Notes under the pieces: model-generated
What the model was told of the DNA's origin: nothing
The model's input: the letters and a program-made list of their open reading frames with translations, nothing else
Databases searched by the model: none
Made by a program: the position numbers and the translations under genes
DNA from: an uncultured bacterium
Lineage (GTDB): Bacteria; Patescibacteriota; Minisyncoccia; Phycocordibacterales; UBA9973
NCBI GenBank assembly: GCA_903891365.1
Contig: CAITEG010000026.1
Span: forward strand, 1-19,187
Length of the DNA: 19,187 bases
Direction: 5' to 3'
In this document: one piece after another, positions 6,943 to 12,813 of the stretch
Layout of the letters: the number at the start of each line of letters is the position of its first letter
Position numbering within the stretch: the first letter of the stretch is position 1

Positions 6943-6969
6943 CCAGATAGGGGCGAAGCCCCTATCTGG
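6943..6969. repeat. 27-nt palindromic repeat, copy 2
   Basis: It is identical to the element at 1-27 except for one base in the centre (CGA instead of CTA). Arms CCAGATAGGGGC and GCCCCTATCTGG pair fully. It is in an intergenic gap between two minus-strand hypothetical genes, beside but separate from the terminator at 6992-7023. Confidence 0.75.
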
Positions 6970-6991
6970 GCTACATGAAAGAAAAAACAAT

Positions 6992-7023
6992 AAAACCCCT
7001 TTATCATTATGATAAGGGGTTTT
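6992..7023. terminator. Terminator, copy B
   Basis: AAAACCCCTTTATC and GATAAGGGGTTTT pair with one bulged T around ATTAT. On the minus strand it follows the stop of the gene at 7041-7394 and ends in a T-run. It is nearly the same sequence as copy A at 6297-6330. Confidence 0.85.
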
Positions 7024-7040
7024 ATGATTGCGATTTTAGA

Positions 7041-7394
7041 TCACGGAAAGTTCAGATAATCCTTTGCACTTCTTATATGTGAGTCCGTAACATTTGTGAC
7101 ATCCTGAAGGCTATTGATATGTTCAATATCTAATCCCTTTATGATATCCCGAGCACAATTTCTGGCATTAATCACAAGCAAGCCGATCTCAGCTCTGACT
7201 TGTTTTTCGCTCAAATCTTTGAGAGATTCATCATACGCCAGATCTGGGCTCTTCACATAATTTTCGCAAAGAAACATTCGGATTTCCTCCTTAAGAGTTT
7301 TAGGAGTTGCTCTGGACATGGCGACGTCCCACAACTCACCGAAAGACATGTTTTTAAACCTGTCATAATTTGTTTTCTCTTTCTGCTCTTCCAT
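7041..7394 (-). CDS. Hypothetical 117-aa protein
   Basis: This is an unrecognised soluble, charged, apparently helical protein of 117 aa beginning MEEQKEKTNY. It has no signal peptide or membrane segment. It ends in TGA, the only TGA stop among the genes of this window. Its start is 103 nt from the divergent rplY start, with a 26-nt imperfect palindrome (7438-7463) in between. It is followed by its own terminator (6992-7023) and a palindromic repeat, so it appears to be monocistronic. The promoter is not clear. The start codon ATG fits the frame; nothing better lies upstream. Confidence 0.7.
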   Translation of the reverse strand: MEEQKEKTNYDRFKNMSFGELWDVAMSRATPKTLKEEIRMFLCENYVKSPDLAYDESLKDLSEKQVRAEIGLLVINARNCARDIIKGLDIEHINSLQDVTNVTDSHIRSAKDYLNFP

Positions 7395-7437
7395 TTCTTT
7401 AGTTTTAAATTAATTTAAGATTAACTATATTTGCTAT

Positions 7438-7463
7438 AAGCCTAGCATACTAGCTTTAGGCTT
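7438..7463. promoter_or_regulatory. Palindrome in the divergent region before rplY (possible operator)
   Basis: Perfect 7-nt arms AAGCCTA and TAGGCTT flank a 12-nt centre that itself contains CTAG twice. It touches the -35 element of the rplY promoter. It could bind a dimeric regulator or be incidental. Confidence 0.3.
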
Positions 7464-7490
7464 GCAAATGTGAGATTTTAGTGTTATTAT
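7462..7490 (+). promoter_or_regulatory. rplY promoter
   Basis: TTGCAA (7462-7467), 17-nt spacer, TATTAT (7485-7490) with an upstream TGT forming an extended -10. Only 7 nt lie between it and the ATG, so the mRNA is expected to be leaderless. Confidence 0.8.
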
Positions 7491-7497
7491 CACCCTT

Positions 7498-8175
7498 ATG
7501 AATATATTAACCGCAACAAAGCGAAGTAAGACAGATAAGCTCGCTACTATACGAAATAACGGTATGGTTCCAGCAGTCGTCTATGGCGCTCAAGTGGAAA
7601 ACACTCTTGTTTCCGTTTTGAGCACTTCTTTCGCAAAGATATTAAAAGTAGCCGGTGAGACAAGTACTATAGTACTTGATATCGCAGGTGCCGAAGGTGC
7701 TGACAAAGGAAGTACAAGTAAGGATAAGGCAATGAAAGTAGATGCCCTTATCCACGAAGTTCAAGTCGACCCAGTTAAAGGACACCCTATACACATAGAC
7801 TTCCTTGCTATCGATATGAACAAGCCAGTCGAAGTTACTATTCCTCTTGAATTCGTCGGTCTTGCAAAAGCCGAGAAGGATGGACTTGGTACTCTCGTAA
7901 AGGTTCTTCACGAAGTAGATATTGAGGCTCTTCCAAAAGATCTTCCACACAACATACAAGTTGACGTTACAGGCATCGCAACTCTTGAAGACAAGATCCA
8001 CGCAAGTGACATCAAGCTTCCAAAGGGTGTAACTCTCATCACAGAAGGTGAAGAAATCATCGCTCTTGTAGCTGCAGTCAAGGAAGAAGTTGAAGAAACA
8101 GCTCCAGTTGATCTATCTGCTATTGAAGTAGAGAAAAAAGGCAAGAAGGAGGAAGAAGCTCCAGCTGCAGAATAA
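7498..8175 (+). CDS. rplY: 50S ribosomal protein L25 / CTC family (bL25)
   Basis: This is a 5S rRNA-binding protein of the large ribosomal subunit. The 225-aa protein has the two-domain CTC form: an L25 domain at about 1-100 (RNNGMVPAVVYG, then ALIHEVQVDPVKGHPIHIDF) and a C-terminal beta domain at about 100-195 with PLEFVGLA, LPHNIQVDV and LPKGVTLI. An acidic/Lys tail (KKGKKEEEAPAAE) ends the chain, as in many CTC proteins. It is transcribed alone from a strong leaderless-type promoter and ends at a perfect palindromic terminator 17 nt after the stop. Confidence 0.95.
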   Translation: MNILTATKRSKTDKLATIRNNGMVPAVVYGAQVENTLVSVLSTSFAKILKVAGETSTIVLDIAGAEGADKGSTSKDKAMKVDALIHEVQVDPVKGHPIHIDFLAIDMNKPVEVTIPLEFVGLAKAEKDGLGTLVKVLHEVDIEALPKDLPHNIQVDVTGIATLEDKIHASDIKLPKGVTLITEGEEIIALVAAVKEEVEETAPVDLSAIEVEKKGKKEEEAPAAE

Positions 8176-8191
8176 GCTTATAGAATATAGT

Positions 8192-8225
8192 AAAACGCCC
8201 GAGGACTTAAGTCCTCGGGCGTTTT
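8192..8225. terminator. rplY terminator (perfect 34-nt palindrome)
   Basis: Seventeen-nt arms starting AAAACGCCCGAGG are exact complements with no spacer; the tip would open as a small loop. The T-run GTTTT ends it. The -10 of the next gene begins only 4 nt later. Confidence 0.93.
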
Positions 8226-8226
8226 A

Positions 8227-8235
8227 TGCTATACT
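8227..8235 (+). promoter_or_regulatory. Extended -10 promoter of the lytic transglycosylase gene
   Basis: TGC-TATACT ends 7 nt before the ATG at 8243. It lies directly after the rplY terminator; no good -35 is seen. Confidence 0.6.
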
Positions 8236-8242
8236 TAAACAC

Positions 8243-9568
8243 ATGAATCGATATATTCTATACTTTTTTTCTTTAATTTTCATAATCACATCAACTTTTG
8301 GTAACTACATATACACGACACCTATAGCTTCTGCTGACCAACAGCTCGCCAATACTCAGGCCGAGAGAGCTATCTTGCAAGCTGAGTACGACAAACTCCA
8401 AGTCGAAATGGCTGCCTTAGAGAAGCAAAAACAAAACCAGAAAGGGGAGTCTGCCTCTATCGACAGGGACATCTCGATCCTTAAAACCAAGATAAAGAAG
8501 TCTCAGCTCGACATCCAAGCCAAGAACTTACTCATAAAAAAGCTCGGTGGTGAAATATTGGATAAAAACAAAAAGATAAATACATTAAATACAAGAATAG
8601 ACGACATAAAGGAGTCCCTTTCCCAACTAATTCGTAAAGATAGAGAGATGGATGACAAGAGCATCCTCTCCATTATTCTCGCTCAGAATACTATCTCTGA
8701 AGTTTATGGCGACATCAACACTTTCTCTTCTTTAAAGAAAAGTATCAATGATGCCGTTGTAGAAATCACTGGGGTCAAGACAATGACAGAAGAAGAGAAG
8801 CAACAATTAGAATTAAAAAAGAACCAGGAGACAGATACCAAAGTTCAGCTAGAAAATGCCAAGAAACAGGTAGAATTAAGCGAGCAAGACAAACAGCAGT
8901 TGCTCTCTATCAGTAAGAACAAAGAGATAGAGTATCAGAAACTCCTAGACGCCAAAGCAAAGCGCCGTGCAGAAATACTCTCTATGCTCTTTGATCTTCG
9001 TGATGCATCTGCTATCCCATTCTCAAAAGCTTTGGAGTATGCAAAAGTTGCTCAGACTAAAACAGGTATCCGTCCAGCTTTCCTCCTCGCTATTCTTACT
9101 CAAGAAAGTAATTTAGGAACAGATCAAGGATCTTGTTATGTGACAAATATGGACACTGGCGCCGGAGCAAGTAGTAAAAGTGGAAAACTTTTTTCAAATG
9201 TTATGAAGCCTACACGCGACGTCAAGCCATTCTTTGATATCACAACTTCTGTCGGACGTGACCCTTACAAAACTCTCGTCTCTTGTCCTATTGGTGGCTC
9301 TGGCTGGGGTGGAGCGATGGGTCCTGCTCAGTTTATCCCTTCTACTTGGGTATTACTCAAGAGTCGTATCGCTAGTCTCCTCGGGATACAAACTCCTGAC
9401 CCTTGGTATGCGAAGGATGCCTTCATGGCTTCAGCTATATATCTGACCGATTTAGGAGCTCAAGGGAGTAGCTACACTAGTGAAAGGAATGCTGCTTGTA
9501 AGTACTACCTGGAAGAAAATGTGACTCCAGAAGCCCAAATAATAGCTTTTACGGGGATAGTGTTATAA
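8243..9568 (+). CDS. Secreted coiled-coil protein with lytic murein transglycosylase domain
   Basis: This 441-aa envelope protein likely cuts peptidoglycan glycan strands. Residues 1-31 form a signal peptide (basic start, hydrophobic core, then PIASA before the predicted cleavage). Residues about 32-130 and 175-250 are long Lys/Glu/Gln-rich coiled coils like those of EnvC/PcsB-type cell-separation proteins. The C-terminal domain (about 262-430) resembles MltB/SLT2 lytic transglycosylases: ILTQESNLG with putative catalytic E288, and the diagnostic AMGPAQFIPSTW (358-369). The combination of coiled coil plus transglycosylase on one chain suggests localised wall remodelling, for example at division. 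It has its own promoter. No clear terminator follows its stop; the next gene, rpmE, has its own promoter. Confidence 0.88.
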   Translation: MNRYILYFFSLIFIITSTFGNYIYTTPIASADQQLANTQAERAILQAEYDKLQVEMAALEKQKQNQKGESASIDRDISILKTKIKKSQLDIQAKNLLIKKLGGEILDKNKKINTLNTRIDDIKESLSQLIRKDREMDDKSILSIILAQNTISEVYGDINTFSSLKKSINDAVVEITGVKTMTEEEKQQLELKKNQETDTKVQLENAKKQVELSEQDKQQLLSISKNKEIEYQKLLDAKAKRRAEILSMLFDLRDASAIPFSKALEYAKVAQTKTGIRPAFLLAILTQESNLGTDQGSCYVTNMDTGAGASSKSGKLFSNVMKPTRDVKPFFDITTSVGRDPYKTLVSCPIGGSGWGGAMGPAQFIPSTWVLLKSRIASLLGIQTPDPWYAKDAFMASAIYLTDLGAQGSSYTSERNAACKYYLEENVTPEAQIIAFTGIVL

Positions 9569-9606
9569 AGAAAGCCGCAAATATTCAAACTACTATGATT
9601 GACCCA

Positions 9607-9635
9607 TTGCAAGATTAATAAAAACGTGATAATAT
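9607..9635 (+). promoter_or_regulatory. rpmE promoter with overlapping palindrome
   Basis: TTGCAA (9607-9612), 17-nt spacer, TAATAT (9630-9635). A perfect palindrome GTGATA-A-TATCAC (9626-9638) covers the -10. The leader would be about 4 nt. Confidence 0.65.
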
Positions 9636-9645
9636 CACAAAACAT

Positions 9646-9864
9646 ATGAAAAAAGATATACACCCAAAATATAATGATAAGTCAGTTGTCACATGCGCAT
9701 GTGGAGCTACTTTCCCTGTAGGTTCTACTATGGATAAGATCAATGTTGAAATCTGTAGTCAGTGCCACCCATTCTACACAGGTAATGAAAAAGTTCTAGA
9801 CACAGCAGGACGTGTTGACCGCTTCAAGAAGCGCGCAGCAGCATCTGGTAAAGCAAAGAAATAA
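9646..9864 (+). CDS. rpmE: 50S ribosomal protein L31 (bL31, zinc-binding type)
   Basis: This is a small large-subunit protein of 72 aa at the intersubunit bridge. Its zinc-ribbon cysteines are C17, C19, C37 and C40 (TCACG and [11 protein letters not shown]), so it is the C+ form rather than the zinc-independent paralogue. The family motif HPFYTG is followed by GRVDRFKKR and a short basic tail. It is transcribed alone, with a promoter overlapped by a palindrome and a terminator 8 nt after the stop. Confidence 0.96.
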   Translation: MKKDIHPKYNDKSVVTCACGATFPVGSTMDKINVEICSQCHPFYTGNEKVLDTAGRVDRFKKRAAASGKAKK

Positions 9865-9871
9865 ATACTTT

Positions 9872-9912
9872 AAAAAGATAAAAGGCTCTTCAAGGAGCTT
9901 TTTATCTTTTTT
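9872..9912 (+). terminator. rpmE terminator
   Basis: AAAAAGATAAA pairs with TTTATCTTTTT, and GCTC with GAGC inside, followed by T residues. The prfA promoter begins immediately after. Confidence 0.88.
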
Positions 9913-9922
9913 GGTATATAAT
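9912..9922 (+). promoter_or_regulatory. prfA promoter
   Basis: TGG followed by overlapping TATATA/TATAAT hexamers; the latter ends 8 nt before the ATG. No -35 is visible because the rpmE terminator occupies that position. Confidence 0.6.
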
Positions 9923-9930
9923 ACATCTAT

Positions 9931-10902
9931 ATGAATCTAGATTTAGAACAACTTAAGAAAGATCACAAGACCAGTTACTTCGCTTTAGAATACGAGCGCC
10001 TTTTGAGTGAGGAAAAGAAAGTCAATGAGATGGTAGAAGCTGATGAGAGTCTACGCGACTTAGCAGATGAAGAACTTCAAAATATTAAATTCCAAAAAGA
10101 TGCGATAGAAAGACAACTCGAAGAGATGGCCAAAAGTGAGAAAGAGAATGAAGAATTCCCCAATGAGATAGTCCTCGAAGTTAGAGCCGGAGCAGGAGGA
10201 GATGAAGCTTCACTCTTTGCTTGGGAGCTTGCTCATATGTACGAGAGATTTGCTGAGAATAATAAATGGAGCTGGAAGATACTGAACGAGTCCGAAAGTA
10301 GTGCTGGAGGTTATAAAGAAGCTTCTTTTGAAATAAGAGGTAAAGATGTCTACAAACTTCTCCGCTATGAGACTGGAGTTCACCGTGTCCAGAGAGTCCC
10401 AGCGACAGAGAAGAATGGGCGTATTCATACTTCCACAGCATCGGTGGCAGTTCTTCCTATTCGCAACAAAGTAAAGATTATTATCAATCCTGCCAACCTT
10501 GAAATAGAATATTCTCGCTCAGGTGGTGCTGGAGGACAGAATGTGAACAAAGTGGAGACTGCAGTTCGCCTTATCCACAAGCCTACGGGTATCGACGTTC
10601 GCTGTACGACAGAGAGAAGCCAGCTCGCAAACAGAGAGCAAGCGATGGTAGTTCTACAGTCCAAACTTCAGCTCCTAGAAGATGAGAGAGAAGCTAGCAA
10701 ATACTCTGCGGATCGCAAGAATCAGATCGGCACAGCCGATAGAAGTGAGAAGATCCGTACTTACAATTTCCCTCAAGACCGCGTCACCGACCACCGTATT
10801 CGCCAATCTTGGTCAAATATTCCAGGTATCATGGACGGCAATATAAACAAAATGATAGAAGCCCTAGCCAGCGGACAAGTCGGAGATGCCGAAGAAGATT
10901 AA
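9931..10902 (+). CDS. prfA: Peptide chain release factor 1
   Basis: This factor recognises UAA and UAG stop codons and triggers peptide release on the ribosome. The 323-aa protein has the release motif [13 protein letters not shown] with GGQ, and the RF1-type anticodon tripeptide PAT in RVQRVPATE, which separates it from RF2 (SPF). It is about 35 residues shorter than the usual ~360, the loss being in the N-terminal coiled-coil domain 1. Many RF1 genes sit beside prmC, the GGQ methyltransferase; no such gene is here. It is monocistronic with its own promoter and a strong terminator 14 nt after the stop. Confidence 0.96.
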   Translation: MNLDLEQLKKDHKTSYFALEYERLLSEEKKVNEMVEADESLRDLADEELQNIKFQKDAIERQLEEMAKSEKENEEFPNEIVLEVRAGAGGDEASLFAWELAHMYERFAENNKWSWKILNESESSAGGYKEASFEIRGKDVYKLLRYETGVHRVQRVPATEKNGRIHTSTASVAVLPIRNKVKIIINPANLEIEYSRSGGAGGQNVNKVETAVRLIHKPTGIDVRCTTERSQLANREQAMVVLQSKLQLLEDEREASKYSADRKNQIGTADRSEKIRTYNFPQDRVTDHRIRQSWSNIPGIMDGNINKMIEALASGQVGDAEED

Positions 10903-10916
10903 TTTTTTCAAATACT

Positions 10917-10945
10917 AAAAAACTCGTATTTTATACGAGTTTTTT
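10917..10945 (+). terminator. prfA terminator
   Basis: AAAAACTCGTAT and ATACGAGTTTTT pair perfectly around TTT, with the T-run as part of the stem. Confidence 0.92.
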
Positions 10946-10950
10946 GCATA

Positions 10951-10979
10951 TTGACACTATCTATATTTAGATGTAATCT
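10951..10979 (+). promoter_or_regulatory. Promoter of the 214-aa hypothetical gene
   Basis: Consensus -35 TTGACA (10951-10956), 17-nt spacer, weaker -10 TAATCT (10974-10979). The predicted leader is about 25 nt to the ATG at 11011. Confidence 0.65.
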
Positions 10980-11010
10980 GAAGAAAAATGTCTCATTTAA
11001 AATTATAAAA

Positions 11011-11655
11011 ATGAAAAATGAAAATTTCAAAACCATTATGGATTCTGTCATCAAAAAGGATGCAGAAATGAGAAAGGCAAAAGAAGAGTGGGTAAGAAAA
11101 ATTCGAGGATGGAGCGAAGATCTCACAGAAGAAGGAACTACTACTCTTATTTTCAGTGAAGTATTTCAGGAAGAAGAAAATGGCTACTTTTATAGGGATA
11201 TATCTCTATCAAAAGAAAATATCGAGATGGTACACGCTGAAGGAACTCCTGTCTGTATTACAAATATTAACTGTATTTTCCATGCAGATGTTAACTGGAG
11301 TCAGAATGGAGAATTTTATCCATATCTCCAATTACAGATAGAACTAATCTTTTATAGTACAAGTGATAGTTCTTATGTGAAAGACAATTTCTCCGGTGAG
11401 ATAAAATGGAAACCTTATCTGTTCCATACGTATCTTGATTGGCCTAGAGAGTATAATGGTAAAGGTATTGGTTTTGCTTCCAAGGAATTTATAAACCGTT
11501 CAAGATTTAGTGGTTCTGGGTGGACGATGATTTTTGATAACGATAAGACAAGAAAGTCAATCATCGAAAAACTTAAAGGTGTTGAATCATGCTTTCACTC
11601 TTTAATTCCTAAAAACAAGTCAACTTTACACCTATTGTTTGTAAACGACCAATAA
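11011..11655 (+). CDS. Hypothetical 214-aa protein
   Basis: This is an unrecognised protein starting MKNENFKTIMD. A longer reading frame from a TTG at 10951 is open, but that TTG is itself the -35 box of a good promoter, so the ATG at 11011 is preferred (11038 is a second possibility). The N-terminal ~40 residues are Lys/Glu-rich and probably helical; the rest alternates hydrophobic and aromatic residues in a pattern suggesting a beta-rich fold. No signal peptide, membrane segment or catalytic motif is evident. It is monocistronic, between the prfA terminator and its own terminator at 11662. Confidence 0.75.
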   Translation: MKNENFKTIMDSVIKKDAEMRKAKEEWVRKIRGWSEDLTEEGTTTLIFSEVFQEEENGYFYRDISLSKENIEMVHAEGTPVCITNINCIFHADVNWSQNGEFYPYLQLQIELIFYSTSDSSYVKDNFSGEIKWKPYLFHTYLDWPREYNGKGIGFASKEFINRSRFSGSGWTMIFDNDKTRKSIIEKLKGVESCFHSLIPKNKSTLHLLFVNDQ

Positions 11656-11661
11656 ACAATT

Positions 11662-11698
11662 AAAAGCCCACTCTAACTATTGTTATGAGAGGGCTTTT
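11662..11698 (+). terminator. Terminator of the 214-aa hypothetical gene
   Basis: AAAAGCCC-(A)-CTCT pairs with AGAG-GGGCTTTT-type arm with one bulged A, then T/A-rich sequence. Confidence 0.85.
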
Positions 11699-11747
11699 AT
11701 TTTATCTTATTAAAATCTTATTTAGTTTAAAAACTAAAACAAAATCC

Positions 11748-11776
11748 TTGCTTTATTAATGCTTCTCTGTTATAAT
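11748..11776 (+). promoter_or_regulatory. Promoter of the RNA-binding protein gene
   Basis: TTGCTT (11748-11753), 17-nt spacer, perfect TATAAT (11771-11776) with upstream TGT. It lies about 158 nt before the ATG, giving an unusually long leader for this window. Confidence 0.8.
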
Positions 11777-11782
11777 TCTCCC

Positions 11783-11934
11783 CAGTAGTTAGCTTATGTT
11801 TTGGTATTAGTTTCATTCTTCGTGTGCAAACATTGAGGTATGTAAATGAAATCAGCTTCGCGATTACATTTATAAATTAGTTTTCTTCGAGTAGAAGATA
11901 TGAAAGTATCCCTACGAGAAGCACATTGTCATAT
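11783..11934 (+). promoter_or_regulatory. Long structured 5' leader of the RNA-binding protein gene
   Basis: The ~150-nt leader contains two hairpins. One (11843-11872) has 11-nt arms TAAATGAAATC/GATTACATTTA with one mismatch and an 8-nt loop. The second (11885-11921) pairs CTTC-GA-GTAG with CTAC-GA-GAAG, giving a stem with a tandem G-A pair and a 17-nt loop, ending 13 nt before the ATG. Autoregulation by the RRM protein or temperature control is a reasonable guess. Confidence 0.5.
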
Positions 11935-12216
11935 ATGGCAAAAAAGTTGTATGTAGGTGGTCTTCCTTATAAGACTACCAACGATGAGCTTAAAGCTCAT
12001 TTCAGTGCTGCAGGAGCTGTCGCTTCAGCAACCATTATTATGGATAAGATGACAGGTCGCTCAAAAGGCTTTGGTTTCGTTGAAATGGAAAACGATTCAG
12101 ATGCAGCTACAGCTATCTCAATGTTTGATGGAAAGGACTTCGAAGGAAGAAACCTTACAGTAAACGAAGCTCGTCCTATGGAAGAGCGTCCAGCAGGTGG
12201 AGGTTTCCGCAGATAA
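11935..12216 (+). CDS. RRM-domain RNA-binding protein (glycine-rich/cold-shock type)
   Basis: This 93-aa protein consists almost entirely of one RNA recognition motif. RNP2 is LYVGGL near residue 5 and RNP1 is KGFGFVEM, both with the aromatic residues that stack on RNA. The end is a short basic/Gly tail (RPAGGGFRR). Similar single-RRM proteins in bacteria act as RNA chaperones and are often cold-induced. The frame is open from a TTG nine nt upstream, but the ATG at 11935 giving MAKKLYVGG is the normal family start. There is no Shine-Dalgarno. A long structured leader precedes it and a GAAA-loop terminator follows. Confidence 0.95.
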   Translation: MAKKLYVGGLPYKTTNDELKAHFSAAGAVASATIIMDKMTGRSKGFGFVEMENDSDAATAISMFDGKDFEGRNLTVNEARPMEERPAGGGFRR

Positions 12217-12241
12217 TTAAAACTATCTAAAGACCAAAGGT

Positions 12242-12270
12242 CCCTTACTCGAAAGAGTAGGGGATTTTTG
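12242..12270 (+). terminator. Terminator of the RRM protein gene
   Basis: CCCTTACTC and GAGTAGGGG pair (one wobble) around a GAAA tetraloop, followed by ATTTTTG. Confidence 0.88.
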
Positions 12271-12275
12271 TTTAT

Positions 12276-12304
12276 TTGACTTAGGTCACTTTTTTCAGTA
12301 TTAT
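12276..12304 (+). promoter_or_regulatory. Promoter of the 40-aa basic protein gene
   Basis: TTGACT (12276-12281), 17-nt spacer, TATTAT (12299-12304); about 30 nt of leader before the ATG at 12340. Confidence 0.75.
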
Positions 12305-12339
12305 CTAAATGAATACAAATCATTAAAGAAAGGAGGAAT

Positions 12340-12462
12340 ATGTCACAGCGAGGAAGAACAGGGCATAAGCCCAAAAATTCAAAGAAGACTAACTTCTTTA
12401 AATTTCATCATAAAAATAATGATGTTCAAAAACCTTACGAGAGGAAAAGAGTTAACAATTAA
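12340..12462 (+). CDS. Small basic 40-aa protein with strong Shine-Dalgarno
   Basis: An ATG 5 nt after AAAGGAGG opens a 40-codon ORF beginning MSQRGRTGHK and ending YERKRVNN. It is rich in Lys, Arg, His and Asn and has no hydrophobic segment, so it is likely a nucleic-acid- or ribosome-associated peptide (inference). It has a near-consensus promoter and its own terminator, which together make a real gene very likely despite its size. It is the only gene in the window with a canonical SD, showing the organism can use one. No family is recognised. Confidence 0.75.
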   Translation: MSQRGRTGHKPKNSKKTNFFKFHHKNNDVQKPYERKRVNN

Positions 12463-12483
12463 AAACTCCTCTACTAATAACAC

Positions 12484-12518
12484 AAAACCCCATATTTTAT
12501 GGTGGTTTTTTGTTTTTT
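12484..12518 (+). terminator. Terminator of the 40-aa protein gene
   Basis: AAAACC-CCAT pairs with ATGG-(T)-GGTTTT with one bulge and an ATTTT loop, followed by TTGTTTTTT. Confidence 0.8.
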
Positions 12519-12548
12519 ATGAAAAGACTACAATTAAGCTCTTATCGT

Positions 12549-12577
12549 TTGCAAAATAGGGGATTTTTTGATACAAT
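12549..12577 (+). promoter_or_regulatory. tRNA-Ile promoter
   Basis: TTGCAA (12549-12554), 17-nt spacer, TACAAT (12572-12577) with upstream TGA. The tRNA begins 33 nt later. Confidence 0.78.
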
Positions 12578-12610
12578 AGGCGAGTTCTTTTTAAATTTAA
12601 GGTAAATATT

Positions 12611-12685
12611 GCGTGTGTAGTTCAGTGGTAGAACGCTGTCCTGATAAGACAGAGGTCCTTGGTCCGATTCCAAGCACACGCACCA
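12611..12685 (+). tRNA. tRNA-Ile (anticodon GAU), CCA encoded
   Basis: A full cloverleaf folds: acceptor GCGTGTG/CACACGC, D stem GTTC/GAAC with AGTGGTA loop, anticodon stem CTGTC/GACAG with loop CTGATAA (anticodon GAT), a 5-nt variable loop, T stem CTTGG/CCAAG, discriminator A and encoded CCA. The T loop reads TCCGATT, so position 55 is C instead of the nearly universal T. The next structured segment follows without a gap. Confidence 0.95.
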
Positions 12686-12813
12686 GCGAGTGAGCAAGCA
12701 AACTTCTTTGCTTGCGACTTGCGAATCGGAAAGCTTTTGCTTAGATTTAAGAAGCTATGCTTTGAAAATCTGCAAAAGGTGTACTGAAGCTGTAAGCTTC
12801 GATAAGTGTACTC
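12686..12813 (+). ncRNA. Hairpin-rich RNA segment between tRNA-Ile and the ATP synthase operon
   Basis: Three strong stems in a row can be drawn. H1 (12686-12722): GCGAG/CTTGC outside a perfect 9-bp GCAAGCAAA-CTTC-TTTGCTTGC. H2 (12734-12778): CTTTTGC/GCAAAAG, AGATTT/AAATCT and AAGC/GCTT nested, about 17 bp. H3 (12786-12800): GAAGCT-GTA-AGCTTC. Although this stretch happens to be open in the atpZ/I frame, its Ser/Cys-rich translation does not resemble that family and the density of stems argues for RNA. It would be co-transcribed with the tRNA. Function unknown. Confidence 0.45.

Noticed and set aside
7041..7043. Possible UGA recoding (as in Gracilibacteria/Absconditabacteria)
   Set aside because: TGA ends the 117-aa gene right before its terminator, and no recognised gene has in-frame TGA codons; the standard code explains all genes.
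7642..8001. 119-codon minus-strand frame opposite rplY
   Set aside because: Antisense shadow of a recognised ribosomal protein gene with no promoter or family match.
10951..11010. Upstream TTG start for the 214-aa hypothetical gene
   Set aside because: The TTG is part of a consensus -35 box (TTGACA) with a -10 17 nt later, so it would not be in the mRNA.
11926..11934. TTG start adding three residues to the RRM protein
   Set aside because: The ATG at 11935 gives the usual MAKKLYVGG beginning.
12309..12326. Five-codon leaderless mini-ORF (ATG AAT ACA AAT CAT TAA) before the 40-aa gene
   Set aside because: Too short to distinguish from chance, although it starts about where transcription is expected to begin.
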